Positions 59,384 through 59,433 of a stretch of 59,433 nucleotides of DNA are shown here, one piece after another. This stretch comes from Clostridia bacterium (GTDB taxonomy: Bacteria; Bacillota; Clostridia; TANB77; CAG-508). The notes beneath the pieces are model-generated. The model saw nothing but the letters and a program-made list of their open reading frames with translations. It was not told the origin of the DNA and ran no database searches. The position numbers and the translations under genes were made by a program. Location of the stretch: contig CAAEQN010000136.1 of NCBI GenBank assembly GCA_900758165.1, positions 1 to 59,433 on the forward strand, in the 5' to 3' direction. How positions within the stretch are numbered: position 1 is the stretch's first letter; every line of letters begins with the position of its first letter.

Positions 59384-59433
59384 ATGTTTGTGCGTAATTT
59401 TAAAGTAAATGGAAAACTAATTTTTAAAATAGT
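59384..59433 (+). CDS. start of an unidentified gene, cut by the window end
   Basis: A strong ribosome site AAGGAGG (59371-59377) precedes ATG 59384. The frame reads MFVRNFKVNGKLIFKI and leaves the window open. Too short to assign. Confidence 0.5.
   Translation, partial: MFVRNFKVNGKLIFKI

Noticed and set aside
1..59433. CRISPR arrays, rRNA genes or prophage
   Set aside because: No regularly spaced direct repeats, no rRNA-like sequence and no phage structural or integrase genes were seen.

Overview
The window is about 59 kb of a very A+T-rich chromosome (most coding sequence sampled by eye is roughly 17-30% G+C). The Shine-Dalgarno signals (AGGAGG) are typical of low-GC Gram-positive bacteria. 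Endospore genes are spread through it: a gerA-type germinant receptor operon, spoIVA, a yyaC-like gene, a spoIVFA/spoIVFB pair and ytvI. This points to an anaerobic spore-forming member of the Clostridia, probably an uncultured gut-type lineage; the exact taxon is inference. There is no phage, no CRISPR array and no intact insertion sequence, only a decayed IS256-type remnant beside a tRNA-Glu gene at the left end.

Layout. 1-740: tRNA-Glu and the transposase remnant. 740-18038 (+): recN, a site-2-protease homologue, tsaD, a phosphoesterase, an SH3-CAP secreted protein, dinB, metK, folD, dprA, a class A PBP with a PASTA domain, cysS, a DUF1189-like protein and ftsH. 18233-22510 (-): the germinant receptor operon behind a possible sigma-G promoter. 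22695-24173 (+): spoIVA. 24245-25681 (-): an isolated beta-CASP nuclease-like gene of different base composition. 25931-32628 (+): rsmE, a Lys-rich membrane protein, rpoZ, a CMP-kinase-like gene, priA, def and fmt. 32796-33314: a pilin-like protein with a fibronectin-III-like region. 33325-35691 (-): mutS2. 35850-39440 (+): prmC, whiA, hemW and an HD-domain gene. 39593-46176 (+): a small protein, yyaC, a tail-anchored protein, spoIVFA, spoIVFB, a pilin-like protein with a variable-looking C-terminus and a DUF4153-like protein. 46247-46786 (-): tdk. 47004-50392 (+): dCMP deaminase and uvrA. 50625-52475 (+): a second compositional outlier, a soluble Clp-type AAA+/M41 protease fusion. 52649-59303 (+): an MgtA-type ATPase, cmk, murD, a Cys-rich CBS protein and ytvI. 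The first codons of another gene close the window.

The main discovery candidate is translational. Three otherwise intact, conserved genes (tsaD, priA, spoIVFA) each need a single +1 frameshift, and in all three it falls exactly on an in-frame CGG codon. The C is skipped and reading resumes on GGN, giving a conserved glycine: just before the TsaD N-terminal motif, inside the PriA Walker A loop, and in the M23 motif before HxH. I looked at every CGG triplet in the window on both strands. In genes of ordinary composition these three are the only in-frame CGG codons. The only other in-frame CGGs (three) lie in the two G+C-richer, probably acquired genes. This suggests CGG is unassigned in this organism and acts as a +1 frameshift signal, or that CGGN is read as a glycine quadruplet. 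Systematic sequence error is the main alternative.

Secondary points of interest are a 150-base patch of 54% G+C in the pilin-like protein that looks like a diversity-generating-retroelement variable region with no reverse transcriptase nearby, the Clp-M41 protease fusion, and a cysteine-rich CBS protein.
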